From Lachnospiraceae bacterium (GTDB lineage: Bacteria; Bacillota; Clostridia; Lachnospirales; Lachnospiraceae), in the NCBI GenBank assembly GCA_902363835.1, contig CABJBM010000002.1:292155-356154 (forward strand): 64,000 nt of DNA. The letters run 5' to 3'. The position numbers and the translations under genes are program-made. Positions within the stretch are counted from its first letter, which is position 1. Every line of letters begins with the position of its first letter. Shown one piece after another: positions 44,207 to 53,079 of this stretch. The notes under the pieces are model-generated. The model was not told where the DNA came from, made no database searches, and worked only from the letters and a program-made list of their open reading frames with translations.

Positions 44207-45211
44207 TTAACCAACAAATCCTTCCATTTTATCCAGGAATTCGTGGCTTAAATATGCCTCCAGCTTGCGGGCTGTGGATTCGTTGATTATTTCTTTGTCC
44301 GGCTGCTGATATTCCACCCAGGCCATGGCACACCAGGTGATTCCACGCAGGCACGTAATGGGAATATACGCCCTGATCCGTTCTTTCACACCCTTAATAT
44401 CAAATCTTCCTGCAGCCTTTTCCAGATACACATCTACAAACTTCTCCATCTGTTCCCTTTCCAGAATCACATCTGTCTTCCAGAAGGTTGTGGTTGGCGC
44501 AAGAAAATGTCCCAGATCCTGTGCCGGGTCACCGTAAACCGGTTTCTCCCAGTCAATTAAGTAATTCCCTTTTCCTTCCCCGTTAATGAGGAAATTCGTA
44601 GAATTCAGCTCCGTATTGATGCAGCACCGGTATACCGGCTTTGAAAGGCTGTCTGCCCTGCTCCAGCCTCGTTCCAGCATCCTTCGTATTTTTCGTTTCT
44701 TCCCTTCATCCCCAAGAGCGGATGCTTCATACGTCCGGAACATCTCCCCGCACTCTTCCATAATCGCTTTCAAGGGATTATCCGGCGTAATAAGGGGAGG
44801 CTCCCTTCCAACGGGAATGCTGTGTATATCAGCCAGACAGTCTGCCGCATAAAGCAGTTCTTTCCCGTAGTCCAATGGATGTCCGGGAAGATACTCCATC
44901 ACCATTACCCCATAGGGAATTTTCTTCTTTGATCCATCCACATACATAGGGCTTGGCGTGCGGCCGGAATCCTTTAACAGCTCCAATGCATGGAATTCAT
45001 ATTCAATCTGGTTTTCCAGATGCATCTGGCTTCCAAAATTCACCCGCAGAACAAGCTTTTTTCCTGTCACCGGGTGAAGAAACAGATAGTTTCTGTTGTA
45101 CTCCCCCTGAGCCAGCATCCGGTACTCTTCCCTTACTTCCTTTGGAAGCCCCAGACTTTCCCGGTATCCTCTCCATTTGATATATTCTTCTAATCCCTGT
45201 ACCTGATTCAT
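44207..45211 (-). CDS. APH/choline-kinase-like phosphotransferase with altered catalytic motif
   Basis: A 334-aa soluble kinase-fold protein. It has an N-lobe lysine in KLVLRVNFGSQ, MVMEYLPGHPL at the hinge, and YLIDWEKPVYGDPAQDL, which holds the metal-binding Asp. The catalytic loop reads INTELNSTNFLI instead of H-G-D-x-x-x-x-N, so histidine and aspartate are replaced by N and E. It may still act, as in divergent family members, on a small hydroxyl or amino compound. The 143 bp between it and the rhodanese gene hold no gene. Confidence 0.82.
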   Translation of the reverse strand: MNQVQGLEEYIKWRGYRESLGLPKEVREEYRMLAQGEYNRNYLFLHPVTGKKLVLRVNFGSQMHLENQIEYEFHALELLKDSGRTPSPMYVDGSKKKIPYGVMVMEYLPGHPLDYGKELLYAADCLADIHSIPVGREPPLITPDNPLKAIMEECGEMFRTYEASALGDEGKKRKIRRMLERGWSRADSLSKPVYRCCINTELNSTNFLINGEGKGNYLIDWEKPVYGDPAQDLGHFLAPTTTFWKTDVILEREQMEKFVDVYLEKAAGRFDIKGVKERIRAYIPITCLRGITWCAMAWVEYQQPDKEIINESTARKLEAYLSHEFLDKMEGFVG

Positions 45212-45228
45212 ACTTTTCCTTCCACCCC

Positions 45229-46566
45229 CTACCTGATATCCCGGTACATATCCGAGATCCTTTCTATTGGAACTCCGTCCCGGTACATTTTTCTAAGCCG
45301 GTTCATTTTCCACATGAGTTTCAGCTTTGGTATGGTTCCTTTTGGGAAACGCCTGTCCGATGTATGGATTCTTCTCCCTGCCATCCCAAGCTTTACCCCT
45401 TTCTCCTTTAATGTCAGGGAAAACTGGTAATCTTCCATAATGGGGATCTCAGGAAACATTCCGGCTTCAAAAAACAGCTCCCTGTCCACAAAAATCCCCT
45501 GATCTCCAAACATGACCTTCCTGTCCTTAATTCTGTGGTTGGAAATCACCCTGCATGTTAACATGAAAAAATTCCGGGAATGAAATGCGATCCCAAAGCA
45601 GCCTGCCTGATGATCCCTCATCACTCTTCTGATTTCCGCCAGGGGCCTTGGCGGAAGCTGGCTGTCACAGTGAAGGAAAAACAGAATATCCCCGCAGCTT
45701 TCCCTTGCTCCTGCATTCATCTGCTTTCCTCTTCCTTTTTCACTGCGGATCACCGTGTATCCTGGTTCTATTAATTCCAGAGTCCGGTCAGTGCTTCCTC
45801 CATCTACAAACAATATTTCACATTTCCCCTGCAGTTCCTTTAACTGCTCTTGAAACTTTACAATTCCTTTTTCTTCGTTATATACAGGGATAATGATTGA
45901 AACCGGAGTGATTCCCGCAGCATAACGCCCGGTTTCCGTCTGCTTCCCTTCTTTGCTCACCCGCATCCGCTTCCGATACTCTTTTAAGTCCAATGGAGTG
46001 TCCATGTCCCAATGCTTCTTCGTATAACCCACCGTAATTCCGGCCTGGTAAAGTGCCTTTATGGTATCCTCGAGAACCGCTCCATGCCCATATTGGCCAA
46101 GGCCAAAGACTTCCCTCCTGGCTTTTTTCATCCCTACCAGATAATATCCTCCGTCATGGGTTTTCCCAAACACCACATCCTGGGTTTTAAGCACATCAAA
46201 CGCCCGGTTAAGATCATCAGACCGCAGCTCCGGCACATCGGTTCCAATCAGAATGCATTCCTCATATCCTTTAGCAAAAACTGTTTCAAAAGCCCGGAAC
46301 ATTCGTTCCCCCAGATGTTCTCCCCTTTGGGGAAAATACCCTCTTTGCTTTCCCAGGATTTTCTCCAGATACTTTTTTTGCACATCTTCATCCGGGGTAT
46401 AACAGACAAAAATATCCCCAAAGCATTTTTCGCATTCTTTTCTGATATCCTTTAAAAAGCAGATATGAAGCTTTGCACATTGCCGCGGACTAAGCAGGGG
46501 CATCATTCTGGTCTTGGTCTTTCCCGGCATCGGCACTCTTGTGAATATGATAATCGCCTGTTTCAT
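45229..46566 (-). CDS. Fused glycosyltransferase (TIGR04282 + TIGR04283 types)
   Basis: A 445-aa protein with two nucleotide-sugar domains. Residues 1-205 match the DUF2064/TIGR04282 type (IIFTRVPMPGKTKTRM, LIGTDVPELRSDDL, THDGGYYLVGM). Residues 220-445 are a GT2 domain of the TIGR04283 type (ITPVSIIIPVYNEEKGI, ILFVDGGSTDRTLE, LFLHCDSQLPP-like stretch, MEDYQFSLTLKEKG). These two families are usually separate neighbouring genes linked to radical-SAM/arsenosugar clusters. No radical SAM gene is seen here. Confidence 0.88.
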   Translation of the reverse strand: MKQAIIIFTRVPMPGKTKTRMMPLLSPRQCAKLHICFLKDIRKECEKCFGDIFVCYTPDEDVQKKYLEKILGKQRGYFPQRGEHLGERMFRAFETVFAKGYEECILIGTDVPELRSDDLNRAFDVLKTQDVVFGKTHDGGYYLVGMKKARREVFGLGQYGHGAVLEDTIKALYQAGITVGYTKKHWDMDTPLDLKEYRKRMRVSKEGKQTETGRYAAGITPVSIIIPVYNEEKGIVKFQEQLKELQGKCEILFVDGGSTDRTLELIEPGYTVIRSEKGRGKQMNAGARESCGDILFFLHCDSQLPPRPLAEIRRVMRDHQAGCFGIAFHSRNFFMLTCRVISNHRIKDRKVMFGDQGIFVDRELFFEAGMFPEIPIMEDYQFSLTLKEKGVKLGMAGRRIHTSDRRFPKGTIPKLKLMWKMNRLRKMYRDGVPIERISDMYRDIR

Positions 46567-47019
46567 CTATAAAATCTTTCCTAAAATTTCTATTGTATCT
46601 TCCACGACCTTGGGGCAAAACCGGAGAAGCAGACCCTTTTCCATCACCTTTTCCAGTTCTTCTCTCCTGGAAATATCATAACCCAGCAGATCACGGCAGA
46701 TACAGGAAGAATATTTTTCTCCAAACAGCCTTTTAAATTCTCCGGTTTTCTCCTTCATTGCCTGCTTCTGCCCGGTGTCTCCTTCCTCGCTGTGTCCGTA
46801 CTTCATTCCAAGCACCATCAAGGCTCCTGTGACAGCGCCGCATGTTTCCCCGCACTGCATTCCCCCTCCAAAGCAGGCGGAAACTTTCCTCAAAAGCTTC
46901 TTATCCATCCCCAATTCTTCCGCAAATTCCCCTGCCACCACCTGGGAACAGTCAATTCCCCGGAGAAATAATTCCTGGATTTCTTCAAAAGGGATCTGTT
47001 GTCTTTCACAAGTACCCAT
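46567..47019 (-). CDS. C_GCAxxG_C_C family redox protein
   Basis: A 150-aa protein with the family pattern: a first cysteine in GIDCSQVV, ACFGGGMQCGETCGAVTGAL in the middle and C-x-C-x-D-L-L-G near residue 115. Cysteines in this family probably bind a metal or cluster, and some members are electron carriers. It is 1 base from the fused glycosyltransferase gene and 2 from the TVP38 gene, so it is part of the same operon. Confidence 0.88.
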   Translation of the reverse strand: MGTCERQQIPFEEIQELFLRGIDCSQVVAGEFAEELGMDKKLLRKVSACFGGGMQCGETCGAVTGALMVLGMKYGHSEEGDTGQKQAMKEKTGEFKRLFGEKYSSCICRDLLGYDISRREELEKVMEKGLLLRFCPKVVEDTIEILGKIL

Positions 47020-47021
47020 TC

Positions 47022-47726
47022 CTACTTTTCTCCTTTTTTCTTTTGATTTTCCACGTATATTCTTCTTGCCATAACAACCAGCGCTGACAATGCAAACAGG
47101 ATCATAAGCCCTGTGACAAATAATTTTGCTCCTCCTGTCAGCATTCCTCCCACATAGGAATACACAATGGTCGCAGGAAGCTGTCCGATTCCTGTTGCAA
47201 GAAAGAAGGAACCAAAGGACATGGAAGTAAGTCCTGCCCCATAGCTTACAAGATCAAAGGATACAAAGGGCAAAAGGCGGCAGACCAAAACCGTACTTTT
47301 TCCATATTTTTCAAAGAATGCATCCACCTGGTTTAACCCGGCCTTGCTTGTAAACTTTTCTGCTGCATCCCTTCCCAGAACTCTTGCAATATAAAAGCAC
47401 AATGCTGCTCCTGCCATGGCGCTTGTCCATGAGAGAATCGCTCCCTGCCACCAGCCGAACAGGTTGGCATTTGCAAAGGTAATGAGAAAGGCAGGAAGAG
47501 GCGCTGCTACTGACTGGAAGATCATAAGCCCAAAGGATATGACTGCCGCATACGCTCCCCAGGATGCTATAAAATCCTTTGCCACCCCAAAATCTCCGCT
47601 TGCAAACATTTTAAATACCTGATTCATGGTTTCTCTTACTGAAGGGATCCCATAATAGCCTGCAGCCGCAGCCACAATTCCTGAGATCAACACCAACCTT
47701 TTAATCCATTTGCTTTTTTCCGCCAT
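47022..47726 (-). CDS. TVP38/TMEM64 (DedA-like) membrane protein
   Basis: A 234-aa membrane protein with the VTT-domain core: FQSVAAPLPAFLITFANANLFG, AGAALCFYIARVLGRDA, then VCRLLPFVSFDLVSYGAGL. It is comparable to YdjX/YdjZ of E. coli. Its stop overlaps the start region of neighbours by one to two bases. These proteins act in lipid or small-molecule flux across the membrane. The substrate is unknown here. Confidence 0.9.
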   Translation of the reverse strand: MAEKSKWIKRLVLISGIVAAAAGYYGIPSVRETMNQVFKMFASGDFGVAKDFIASWGAYAAVISFGLMIFQSVAAPLPAFLITFANANLFGWWQGAILSWTSAMAGAALCFYIARVLGRDAAEKFTSKAGLNQVDAFFEKYGKSTVLVCRLLPFVSFDLVSYGAGLTSMSFGSFFLATGIGQLPATIVYSYVGGMLTGGAKLFVTGLMILFALSALVVMARRIYVENQKKKGEK

Positions 47727-48721
47727 TATTTTTTCTCTCTCCGGTATTTCGTTTTTATGCGGTTAACCACAGACCCGCCTGTGTCCGGCCGCTCGTTTCT
47801 CTCTAATATTTCTAAAAGAATATGCTTTGTATCCTTGTATCCCTTTCTTACAAAATTCCCTGAACAGGAAGCGCAGTATGTATAAATAGTTTCCTCTTTC
47901 TCCTGCCCAATGTTGCTGACCATCTGTTTTGCCAGGTCCTTTTCTTTGCTTCCGGCACAGCCTCCTAGCCCGCAGCACTGCACATGGGAAATAATGTCCG
48001 GTTCTTCCTTTAAGAACGCCTGTATGGTGCCAAGGAGTTCTTTGTTTTCCCGGTCAGGGCAGGGAGGAAATATGGTAAGCTTCTCCTCAATCACTCTCCC
48101 GATTCCAAGCTCCAGGAGTTTTTCATATATCCCAACTACCTTCACCTTCAGGCGGGGTTTTAAAAAATCATAGCAGTTTGGGCAGAGGGTGATCACTTCC
48201 TCCACACCATGTTTCCTTAACCTTGTATCCAGCCTTTCTATAATCGCTTCTTCCTGCTTCTCCATTCCCAGCTCTGCAATGGGTTTCCCGCAGCAGTCAA
48301 ATACTGTCCCTGCGCATGCTCTTTCCTGAAACAGTTCCATTAAGTACCTGGTGGTCTTAGGATAAAAGGCTGGAAAATTGCAGCCTGGAAAAAGCACGCT
48401 TTTTTTTGTCCCATGATTGTAGTTCTGAAATAAATAGTTCTGTTTTTCCCTTACAAGCATCCCATAGCCTTTTTCACGAAGCTGCCCTTCATTGCTCCGG
48501 ACCTGCTCCTTACGCATGCCTAAAATGATTGATCTTCCGTCAATCCCCTTGGGACAGACCTGGGAACATCTGCCGCATAAAAAGCAGTGGTATGAAAGCT
48601 CCTCCAGCTTTTCTTTATCCCCGATATCCATTTTATATTTTTCCAGAAAGAGACAGTGCTGCCGGCATATATGGCAATGAACACATGCATCCGGATCCAT
48701 GATTTTCGCCTTATCTTCCAT
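47726..48721 (-). CDS. Fe-S oxidoreductase with CCG domains
   Basis: A 331-aa protein. The N terminus has two 4Fe-4S motifs: CVHCHICRQHC and CFLCGRCSQVC. Two CCG-type (heterodisulfide reductase/GlpC-like) cysteine domains follow: FPGCNFPAF with FDCCGKPIAELG, and CPNCYDF with VQCCGLGGCAG plus a further CASCSGNF. It overlaps both TVP38 genes (1 and 11 bp), mirroring ydjY between ydjX and ydjZ. An electron transfer or thiol/disulfide role is likely. Confidence 0.9.
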   Translation of the reverse strand: MEDKAKIMDPDACVHCHICRQHCLFLEKYKMDIGDKEKLEELSYHCFLCGRCSQVCPKGIDGRSIILGMRKEQVRSNEGQLREKGYGMLVREKQNYLFQNYNHGTKKSVLFPGCNFPAFYPKTTRYLMELFQERACAGTVFDCCGKPIAELGMEKQEEAIIERLDTRLRKHGVEEVITLCPNCYDFLKPRLKVKVVGIYEKLLELGIGRVIEEKLTIFPPCPDRENKELLGTIQAFLKEEPDIISHVQCCGLGGCAGSKEKDLAKQMVSNIGQEKEETIYTYCASCSGNFVRKGYKDTKHILLEILERNERPDTGGSVVNRIKTKYRREKK

Positions 48722-49391
48722 CCTGCTCCTCCTGTATGTACTTCTTCTTTAAAAATATTCCCATGCCCATTACTCCGATTGCCAGTATTGCCGCGATCCC
48801 CATATACAGCATACGGTTTTCTTTGTCCGCAAGCCCGGCCGTTCCAACGGTGTACATGGCAGTCCCAGGCAGCATAAAAACCAGAGAACCAACCAGGTAG
48901 GTGCTGAATTTAATATCCGTAATTCCATAGGCAAAGTTCTGAAGATTATAGGGAAATACCGGGACAAGCCTTGTAATGATGAGAATAAACAATTCGTTTT
49001 TTCCCGAACTGTCAAACAGCCACTTTTTCAGATATTTATTCTTTATTACCATTGGCCTGACAGTGTCCTTTAAAAAGTACCGCCCTGCCGCAAATGCAAG
49101 CGCTGCTCCTATGGTAGTTGCCGCAGAACAACATACCGTTCCCAGTACAGGCCCAAATAAAAGCCCGGCAAAAATTGCAAACGTAACTCCGGGAAGAGCC
49201 AGAAACGCACAGCCTGCAATGGTGAGCAGCATATAGATTGCAATGGCATAAGGAAGATTGTCATTTACCCCCTGTTTCAGAAAAACCAGATTATCCATAT
49301 TCCTGATATAAGAAGACCAGCCAAATATATGATTCAGGCAAAAAATCACAACAGTGATCCCTGCAAATATCCACATTTTTTTATTTTTCAT
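48711..49391 (-). CDS. TVP38/TMEM64 (DedA-like) membrane protein, second copy
   Basis: A 226-aa membrane protein: AFLALPGVTFAIFAGLLFGP, IGAALAFAAGRYFLKD, IITRLVPVFPYNLQNFAYGI. It flanks the Fe-S gene on the side opposite its paralogue. The order TVP38-FeS-TVP38 is the same as ydjX-ydjY-ydjZ. Confidence 0.9.
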   Translation of the reverse strand: MKNKKMWIFAGITVVIFCLNHIFGWSSYIRNMDNLVFLKQGVNDNLPYAIAIYMLLTIAGCAFLALPGVTFAIFAGLLFGPVLGTVCCSAATTIGAALAFAAGRYFLKDTVRPMVIKNKYLKKWLFDSSGKNELFILIITRLVPVFPYNLQNFAYGITDIKFSTYLVGSLVFMLPGTAMYTVGTAGLADKENRMLYMGIAAILAIGVMGMGIFLKKKYIQEEQDGR

Positions 49392-49815
49392 CCTTCTTCT
49401 TCCCCCAAATCACAAGTGCTGCTCCGGCCTTTATGATCTGCAGCAGCGCTGCTGCCCCAAACATCAGGCTGATAAAATAGTACGCTCTCATTGCCGCTGT
49501 GGAGCTGATACAGGTATAAGTTCCATACAGCGCTGTGAGGATAATCATTGTGAAATATATAACAGTAACCAGCCGCCCCTTCTGTTTCCGCCGGATCATG
49601 AAAGCTGCCAAAAGCAGAAGGGTCAATGCCGTTAAAACTGTTACTGACGTGTATTTCAATGTATCCATGGGAAACGTCCGCTCCCAGCCCTGGTTTTTAT
49701 AAATCACATATCTTGCCATCCCCATTTTTCTACGGGTAAAATAGTGGATGATATATGCGCCGGCTAAGAAAAGTATTTCCGCAAGGGTTAAAATAAAGTA
49801 TCCGATCTTTTTCAT
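49381..49815 (-). CDS. Small membrane protein of unknown function
   Basis: A 144-aa protein with about four hydrophobic helices and a basic C terminus (KKKDEK). It overlaps the next gene by 11 bases and has a good site upstream, so it is a true operon member. I see no family motif. The loop MARYVIYKNQGWERTFPMD is outside or between helices one and two. Confidence 0.7.
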   Translation of the reverse strand: MKKIGYFILTLAEILFLAGAYIIHYFTRRKMGMARYVIYKNQGWERTFPMDTLKYTSVTVLTALTLLLLAAFMIRRKQKGRLVTVIYFTMIILTALYGTYTCISSTAAMRAYYFISLMFGAAALLQIIKAGAALVIWGKKKDEK

Positions 49816-49840
49816 TTCCTCCTCTTCCCATGTTAAAATA

Positions 49841-49867
49841 AGCGCTGCCGCTTCCGCGTCCAGCGCT
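49841..49867 (-). terminator. Possible terminator/attenuator after first rhodanese gene
   Basis: Arms AGCGCTG (49861-49867) and CAGCGCT (49841-49847) pair around a GC-rich loop. The minus-strand RNA continues UAUUUUAAC. It lies 15 bases after the rhodanese stop and before the small membrane gene, so it would raise rhodanese levels relative to the rest. Confidence 0.5.
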
Positions 49868-49882
49868 CATGTATTTTATTTT

Positions 49883-50962
49883 TTATTTTTTGGCTTTATC
49901 ATTGGAAAGCTTTCCTACTGTGGTGTATTCACATGTACCGCTTCCAGGATCTCCAACCTGTACCGGAAGGCTGTCATCCATCTGCCACTGGTACCAGCCG
50001 CCGTCATAAAGCTTTGCATTGGTATAGCCGTTTTCATAACAGATCAGGAATGGGACGGTGGCTCTCCATCCCGTACCGCAGTAAAATGCCAGTTCATTGT
50101 CAAGGGATGCTCCTGATTCTTTTAAATATCCTTCCAGCACATCCGTACCGACTGTTGTTCCGTCTTCCTTATTATAAGAACCATCGTCCGTATCATGTCC
50201 CCAAATCGCGCCTTTTGGTTCTCCTGCCTTGTCAATATATCCGTATCCACTGGTCTCTCCTGAAAACTCTGCTTTGCTTCTGATGCTCACTAATTTGAAG
50301 TTGCTGTCATTTTCAAGCTTTTCCTTCACATCATCAATGGAAATAATGTATTCCGGATGGGCCGGAACGGTTGTTCCAAATCCCTTATCAGCGGCTTTTG
50401 GCTTATTGCTGCCTTTTTCCGTGGCATATCCGGCTTTTTTCCAGGCTTCAAACCCGCCATCCAGGCATTTTACATTTTCTACTCCCGCCCAGAGCATTGT
50501 AAATGCAACTCTGTCATCTGCTGAATTTACTCCGTCTGTTCCGTAGCAGATTACAGCGGTATCTTTCGTTATTCCGTAATCAGCCATGAGCTTTTCTATT
50601 TCCTCTGGCGTACGTATGTTCCAGTATTCTTCAGATTCTATATAGTCCGTATTCATATGATAAGCGCCTTTGATATGTGCTTCCGTGTATGCAGGATTAT
50701 CTGCTTCCTCTCCCCAGCCGCATTCCAGAATTACATAATCAGAAGACTCTTCCTGATTCCCGTCAATCACACTCTGCACCCAATCCGGAGATACGTACAC
50801 CTTTTTCTTATCCACCGGATCAGCTTTTGCATCAGATTTTTCTTCCTTCTCTGCCGCCTTTTCGCTGTCAGCAGGCTTACTTTCAGACTTTGCTCCACAT
50901 CCTGCCATCAATGATCCTGCCATGGCAAAACACAGCAATGTGCCTAATACTCTTTTCTTCAT
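49883..50962 (-). CDS. Exported sulfurtransferase (rhodanese) lipoprotein, YnjE-like
   Basis: A 359-aa lipoprotein (lipobox SLMAGC). It has a first rhodanese-like domain (YVILECGWG, AVICYGTDGVNSADD) and a second with KLVSIRSKAEFSG and the active site AFYCGTGWRATVPF. The CGTGWRA loop is that of thiosulfate/3-mercaptopyruvate sulfurtransferases such as YnjE. It is the first gene of the long operon. The 248 bp upstream hold only a stem-loop and the presumed promoter. Confidence 0.9.
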   Translation of the reverse strand: MKKRVLGTLLCFAMAGSLMAGCGAKSESKPADSEKAAEKEEKSDAKADPVDKKKVYVSPDWVQSVIDGNQEESSDYVILECGWGEEADNPAYTEAHIKGAYHMNTDYIESEEYWNIRTPEEIEKLMADYGITKDTAVICYGTDGVNSADDRVAFTMLWAGVENVKCLDGGFEAWKKAGYATEKGSNKPKAADKGFGTTVPAHPEYIISIDDVKEKLENDSNFKLVSIRSKAEFSGETSGYGYIDKAGEPKGAIWGHDTDDGSYNKEDGTTVGTDVLEGYLKESGASLDNELAFYCGTGWRATVPFLICYENGYTNAKLYDGGWYQWQMDDSLPVQVGDPGSGTCEYTTVGKLSNDKAKK

Positions 50963-51090
50963 GATGTACCTTCTCCCAATATGTATAGTTTTTCGCTATA
51001 TCTATTATAAAGATGTAATGCTTTTGCGTCCAATTGATTTATTCAATAAGTAAATGGTTATTAATAGACATTATCTATACGGATTATAAA

Positions 51091-51128
51091 CAAATCGGTG
51101 TCAGGATGTAAGCCCCGGCACCGATTTG
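51091..51128 (-). terminator. Stem-loop downstream of flotillin gene
   Basis: A 10-bp perfect inverted repeat (CAAATCGGTG and its complement) with an 18-base loop, 83 bp after the flotillin stop. The minus RNA continues UUUAUAAUC. Likely the 3' end of that transcript. Confidence 0.5.
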
Positions 51129-51210
51129 TCAGCAATCTGATCGATAAGTATATTTATTTGCCTGTATTTATGTAAAGTCATTTTTACCCTGACTGACAGG
51201 CAGATTTAAA

Positions 51211-52776
51211 TCAAACAGACTCATCTGTCTGCTTTTTCTCTGTTCCTGCCTCCGCAGCAATTTCTGTTGCCAATATTGTTTCTGCTGCATCCGGTGTTTT
51301 TACACCTTCCGGAATTCCAGTGATGTTTAAGTTCTTCGTTACTTTTGCATCATAAGTTTCTGCTCTCATGATCTCGGACAGATCAACTCCTGTGGCTTCT
51401 TTCATTGATTCAAATAACTTAGCCATAACAACGGGAACATTTCCCGCAACAGAACTGATTCCATTGCCGTTATCACCGCTTCCTCCGCCAATAATGGTAA
51501 TCTTATCAATCTGAGACAAAGGTTCTGCAATCTTTCCGGCAATTTCAGGGAGAACATTAATCATCATTTCCGCCATAGCAATCTTATTATACTTTTGGTA
51601 AGCTTCTGCCTTCTTTTCCATTGCTTCTGCTTCGGCTATACCCTTTGCCTGAATTGCGGTAGCTTCTGCTTCACCCCTTGCCTTTATACCTTCTGCTTCC
51701 TGAAGCATAGCATATTTTTCTGCCTCGGCCTGAGCCTTCTTAGCCTCAGCTTCTTTTTCCTGTTCATATTTCTTAGCTTCAGCTTCTCTCTGTCTTCTTG
51801 CCAGATCAGCCGCAGCTTTCTGTTCAATTGCATAGCGTTCTGCATCTGCCTTTTTATTGATTTCAGCTTCCAGGGTCTGCTGCATAACTGCAACTTCCTT
51901 GGTTCTCAGTTCAGCTTCCCTCTCTGCCTTAGCAATCTGAGCATTTACCGTAGCAGTCTGAATTGTCTTTTGCTGTTCCTGCTTCTGGATTTCATATGCG
52001 GCATCTGCTTGCGCTCTCTTTGCATCTGACAGCTGCTGCAGTTCAGCTTTTTTGATTTCAAGCTCATTATTCCTTATGGCAATTTCCGACTCAGCATTGA
52101 CCCTTGCATCATTTGCCTCTCTGTCTGCCTCGGACTGGGCAATCGCAACCTCTTTATTGGCATTTGCTTTTGCAATTGCAGCATCTTTTTTAATCTGTGA
52201 AATATTATCAATACCCAGGTTATTGATAACATCATTTTCATCACGGAAGTTCTGAACATTAAAGCTCACTAATTCAATGCCCATCTTCTCCAGATCCGGG
52301 ATTACATTCTCAGAAACCTTGTTTACGAAAGTCTTTCTGTCACCAATTAATTCACGTAATTTCATGGTACAGATTATCTCACGGACATTACCTTCCAAAA
52401 CCTCTGATACAATTGCGCCAATCTGTTCAGAACTTTGGTTTAAGAAATTCTGTGCAGCCAGATCAATGGATTCATCTTCTGCCTTGATTTTCACATTTAC
52501 CGCTGCATCCACATAAATATTGATGCAGTCTTGTGTTGGCACAGGATCCTTTGTCACAATATCAAGTGGGATGAGCTTTAAATTCAGCTTATCCAGTCTC
52601 TCCAGAAACGGAATTTTAATTCCCGCCCGTCCAATGAGAATTTTCGTTTTCTTCTTTAAACCGGAAATAATATATGCAGTATCCGGCGGTGCTTTTACGT
52701 AACCTGATGCAAGGATCCCTAAAACTACAATAGCTAAAATAACGACTGGGGCAATACCTAATAACATATTTAACAT
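51211..52776 (-). CDS. Flotillin-family SPFH-domain membrane scaffold
   Basis: The start at 52776 (MLNMLLGIAPVV) has AAGGAGA upstream. The longer frame to 52833 adds a basic stretch with no site. The 521-aa product has one N-terminal membrane helix, an SPFH domain (residues 25-180) and a long A/E/K-rich coiled coil (185-400) with repeated E-A-E-A units. A C-terminal oligomerisation part (IAEPLSQIDKITIIGGG) ends the protein. Flotillins organise membrane microdomains and secretion complexes. No NfeD partner is adjacent. Confidence 0.92.
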   Translation of the reverse strand: MLNMLLGIAPVVILAIVVLGILASGYVKAPPDTAYIISGLKKKTKILIGRAGIKIPFLERLDKLNLKLIPLDIVTKDPVPTQDCINIYVDAAVNVKIKAEDESIDLAAQNFLNQSSEQIGAIVSEVLEGNVREIICTMKLRELIGDRKTFVNKVSENVIPDLEKMGIELVSFNVQNFRDENDVINNLGIDNISQIKKDAAIAKANANKEVAIAQSEADREANDARVNAESEIAIRNNELEIKKAELQQLSDAKRAQADAAYEIQKQEQQKTIQTATVNAQIAKAEREAELRTKEVAVMQQTLEAEINKKADAERYAIEQKAAADLARRQREAEAKKYEQEKEAEAKKAQAEAEKYAMLQEAEGIKARGEAEATAIQAKGIAEAEAMEKKAEAYQKYNKIAMAEMMINVLPEIAGKIAEPLSQIDKITIIGGGSGDNGNGISSVAGNVPVVMAKLFESMKEATGVDLSEIMRAETYDAKVTKNLNITGIPEGVKTPDAAETILATEIAAEAGTEKKQTDESV

Positions 52777-52866
52777 ACTCTTTCTCCTTTTACTTTTTTC
52801 ATATATGTGATAATTTTGTAGTACCTTTCCCATGATCCCAAAGGGGGATATCTAGCTTACGGGCTA

Positions 52867-53079
52867 TTAGTCCGCTTCCCATTGATCCAGGATCCGCTGA
52901 ATCTTATCTCTGCACCGTTTTCCTTTACAGCTGCCATTGCCGGTATTTGTCATGCTCCATACTTTCTCAACGGTACCCGCGCCTTCTGAAATGGCCTTTT
53001 TTATGGTTTGCTTGGAAACGCCTTTGCAAATGCATACTTTCGTTAATTTATCAACAATTTCCTGGTTTTCCATTGTCAC
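52867..53079 (-). CDS. BFD-like [2Fe-2S] protein
   Basis: A 70-aa protein matching bacterioferritin-associated ferredoxin domains: KVCICKGVSKQTIKKAI and GNGSCKGKRCRDKI give the four cysteines (C-x-C and C-x4-C). It starts at GTG or at the ATG two codons on, after AAGGAAGG. Members supply or sense iron-sulfur clusters. It lies upstream of the flotillin gene in the same direction. Confidence 0.85.
   Translation of the reverse strand: MTMENQEIVDKLTKVCICKGVSKQTIKKAISEGAGTVEKVWSMTNTGNGSCKGKRCRDKIQRILDQWEAD

Noticed and set aside
51091..51128. Stem-loop considered as a riboswitch
   Set aside because: It is a simple 10-bp hairpin downstream of the flotillin gene, with no conserved multi-stem core.
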